A stretch of DNA of 7,439 nt from Bacteroidota bacterium. Lineage in GTDB: Bacteria > Bacteroidota > Ignavibacteria > Ignavibacteriales > Ignavibacteriaceae. The notes beneath the pieces are model-generated. The model was not told the DNA's origin. It ran no database searches and saw nothing but the letters and a program-made list of their open reading frames with translations. The stretch covers positions 1 through 7,439 of the forward strand of contig JAJYSI010000154.1 of the NCBI GenBank assembly GCA_021793635.1. Direction: 5' to 3'. The translations under genes and the position numbers were made by a program. Numbering within the stretch: position 1 is the first letter of the stretch; the number at the start of each line of letters is the position of its first letter. Shown in pieces: positions 6,896 through 7,439 of the stretch.

Positions 6896-6938
6896 GATGC
6901 TACTATTCCAAAGCATACAGCCAAAGCAAAAAATTAGC

Positions 6939-7016
6939 TATATTTACAAAGGAAATAATGATTTCTCTTGCTACTTTACATAACCTTGATTGGCGGGGAA
7001 TCAATCTTTATATTTA
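6939..7016 (+). promoter_or_regulatory. Candidate promoter elements of clpC
   Basis: TATATTTA occurs twice, at 6939-6946 and 7009-7016. Each matches the Bacteroidota -7 element TAnnTTTG at 5 of its 6 defined positions, but no clear -33 TTTG is present at the right distance. Between them, TTGATT (6986-6991) and AATCAA (6999-7004) form a perfect 6-bp inverted repeat around a G-rich loop. It could bind a regulator or fold in the transcript. I see neither a CIRCE element nor the CtsR heptad repeat that control clp genes in Firmicutes. Confidence 0.3.
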
Positions 7017-7065
7017 TCTAAAATATTTAACAGAAAATCTTGTTTTAGTATTAAACAAAAAATAG
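6958..7065 (+). CDS. Possible 35-residue leader ORF upstream of clpC
   Basis: An ATG at 6958 is preceded by AAAGGA (6948-6953), a good ribosome binding site at a suitable distance. It opens a 35-codon frame that begins MISLATLHNLDWRGIN and ends NLVLVLNKK, with TAG at 7063-7065. The stop overlaps the clpC ribosome binding site (7064-7070) and lies 8 bases before the clpC ATG, in a different frame, so translational coupling is conceivable. The frame contains the 6-bp inverted repeat at 6986-7004. I recognise no family. It could equally be a chance ORF in an AT-rich leader. If the promoter is the -7-like box at 6939, the transcript would begin almost at this ATG. Confidence 0.25.
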   Translation: MISLATLHNLDWRGINLYIYLKYLTENLVLVLNKK

Positions 7066-7070
7066 GTGAT
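7064..7070 (+). promoter_or_regulatory. clpC ribosome binding site
   Basis: AGGTGAT is an exact match to the 3' part of the extended Shine-Dalgarno sequence AGGAGGTGAT. It lies 3 bases before the ATG at 7074 and supports that start codon. It overlaps the stop codon of the possible leader ORF. Confidence 0.65.
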
Positions 7071-7073
7071 ACC

Positions 7074-7439
7074 ATGGAAGGAAATTTTTCAGATAGACTG
7101 CAGGATGTAATTAGACTAAGCCGCGAGGAGGCACTCAGGCTTGGGCATGATTATATCGGAACGGAGCATCTATTATTGGGAATAATTAGAGAAGGACAAG
7201 GTGTCGCCGTCAGAATTCTTAGGAATCTTGACTGTGACTTAATGAAACTTAAAAAGGCAATTGAAGATACTGTTCGTACTTCCGGGGGAACTTTAACAAT
7301 CGGAAATATTCCGTTAACCAAGCAAGCAGAAAAAGTTTTAAAGATTACCCAGATTGAGTCAAAAATTTATAAGGCAGACGTTATTGGTACGGAGCATCTT
7401 CTACTTTCGCTTTTAAGAGATGAAGACAATATTGCTACG
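7074..7439 (+). CDS. clpC: ATP-dependent Clp protease ATP-binding subunit ClpC, N-terminal part (cut by window end)
   Basis: The first 122 codons are present and open to the window edge. They cover the Clp N-domain with its two repeats. The first is about residues 5-68, with SREEALRLGHDYIGTEHLLLGI. The second is about 80 to the end, with LTKQAEKVL and VIGTEHLLLSLLRDED. ClpC is an AAA+ unfoldase that feeds substrates to ClpP; the N-domain binds adaptors and, in Bacillus subtilis, phosphoarginine-tagged proteins. The two glutamates of the GTEH motifs that hold phosphoarginine there are present (E31, E107). MEGNFSDRLQDVIRLSREEA is close to what I recall for ClpC of Bacteroidota/Ignavibacteria. 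ClpA and ClpB are less likely because both N repeats carry GTEHLLL. The AAA+ domains, UVR segment and ClpP-binding loop lie beyond the window. No ctsR, mcsA or mcsB lies immediately upstream. Confidence 0.93.
   Translation, partial: MEGNFSDRLQDVIRLSREEALRLGHDYIGTEHLLLGIIREGQGVAVRILRNLDCDLMKLKKAIEDTVRTSGGTLTIGNIPLTKQAEKVLKITQIESKIYKADVIGTEHLLLSLLRDEDNIAT

Noticed and set aside
6939..7073. CIRCE or CtsR operator controlling clpC
   Set aside because: Neither the TTAGCACTC/GAGTGCTAA pair nor GGTCAAA repeats are present.

Overview
This AT-rich window most likely comes from a member of the Bacteroidota/Ignavibacteriota group, and Ignavibacteria is my best guess. Three proteins point there: a secreted beta-propeller ending in an Ignavibacteria-style type IX secretion (T9SS) sorting domain (QNYPNPFNPNT, YDVLGNEVATL, SGIYFYR, KKMLLLK), a 933-residue outer-membrane beta-barrel of a typical Bacteroidota family, and the start of a ClpC unfoldase. 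The taxonomy rests on recalled family resemblance, not on a search.

Layout. Bases 47-1820 carry two plus-strand genes: an unrecognised 140-residue membrane protein, then a 425-residue seven-bladed propeller with a signal peptide and T9SS tail. A clear intrinsic terminator follows (1842-1868). Bases 1897-6500 carry two minus-strand genes. The ABC-F translation-type ATPase (YbiT/YkpA-like) lies upstream, and the outer-membrane receptor-like protein lies 176 bp downstream of it. That gap holds a short 8-bp tandem repeat and a palindrome. Bases 6501-7073 are a 573-bp divergent intergenic region between the ABC-F gene and clpC. It holds a candidate ABC-F promoter, a GC hairpin, a 7-bp tandem repeat, a 56-bp REP/MITE-like inverted repeat with a nested GC-rich hairpin, a perfect 9-bp inverted repeat, and a possible 35-codon leader ORF whose stop codon overlaps the clpC ribosome binding site. 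clpC starts at 7074 and runs off the window.

The genes do not form one pathway. The propeller and barrel are envelope or surface proteins, while ABC-F and ClpC are cytosolic housekeeping or stress proteins. I see no convincing undescribed system. The parts most worth a second look are the structured intergenic region ahead of clpC, its possible leader ORF, and the altered second Walker A motif in the ABC-F protein.
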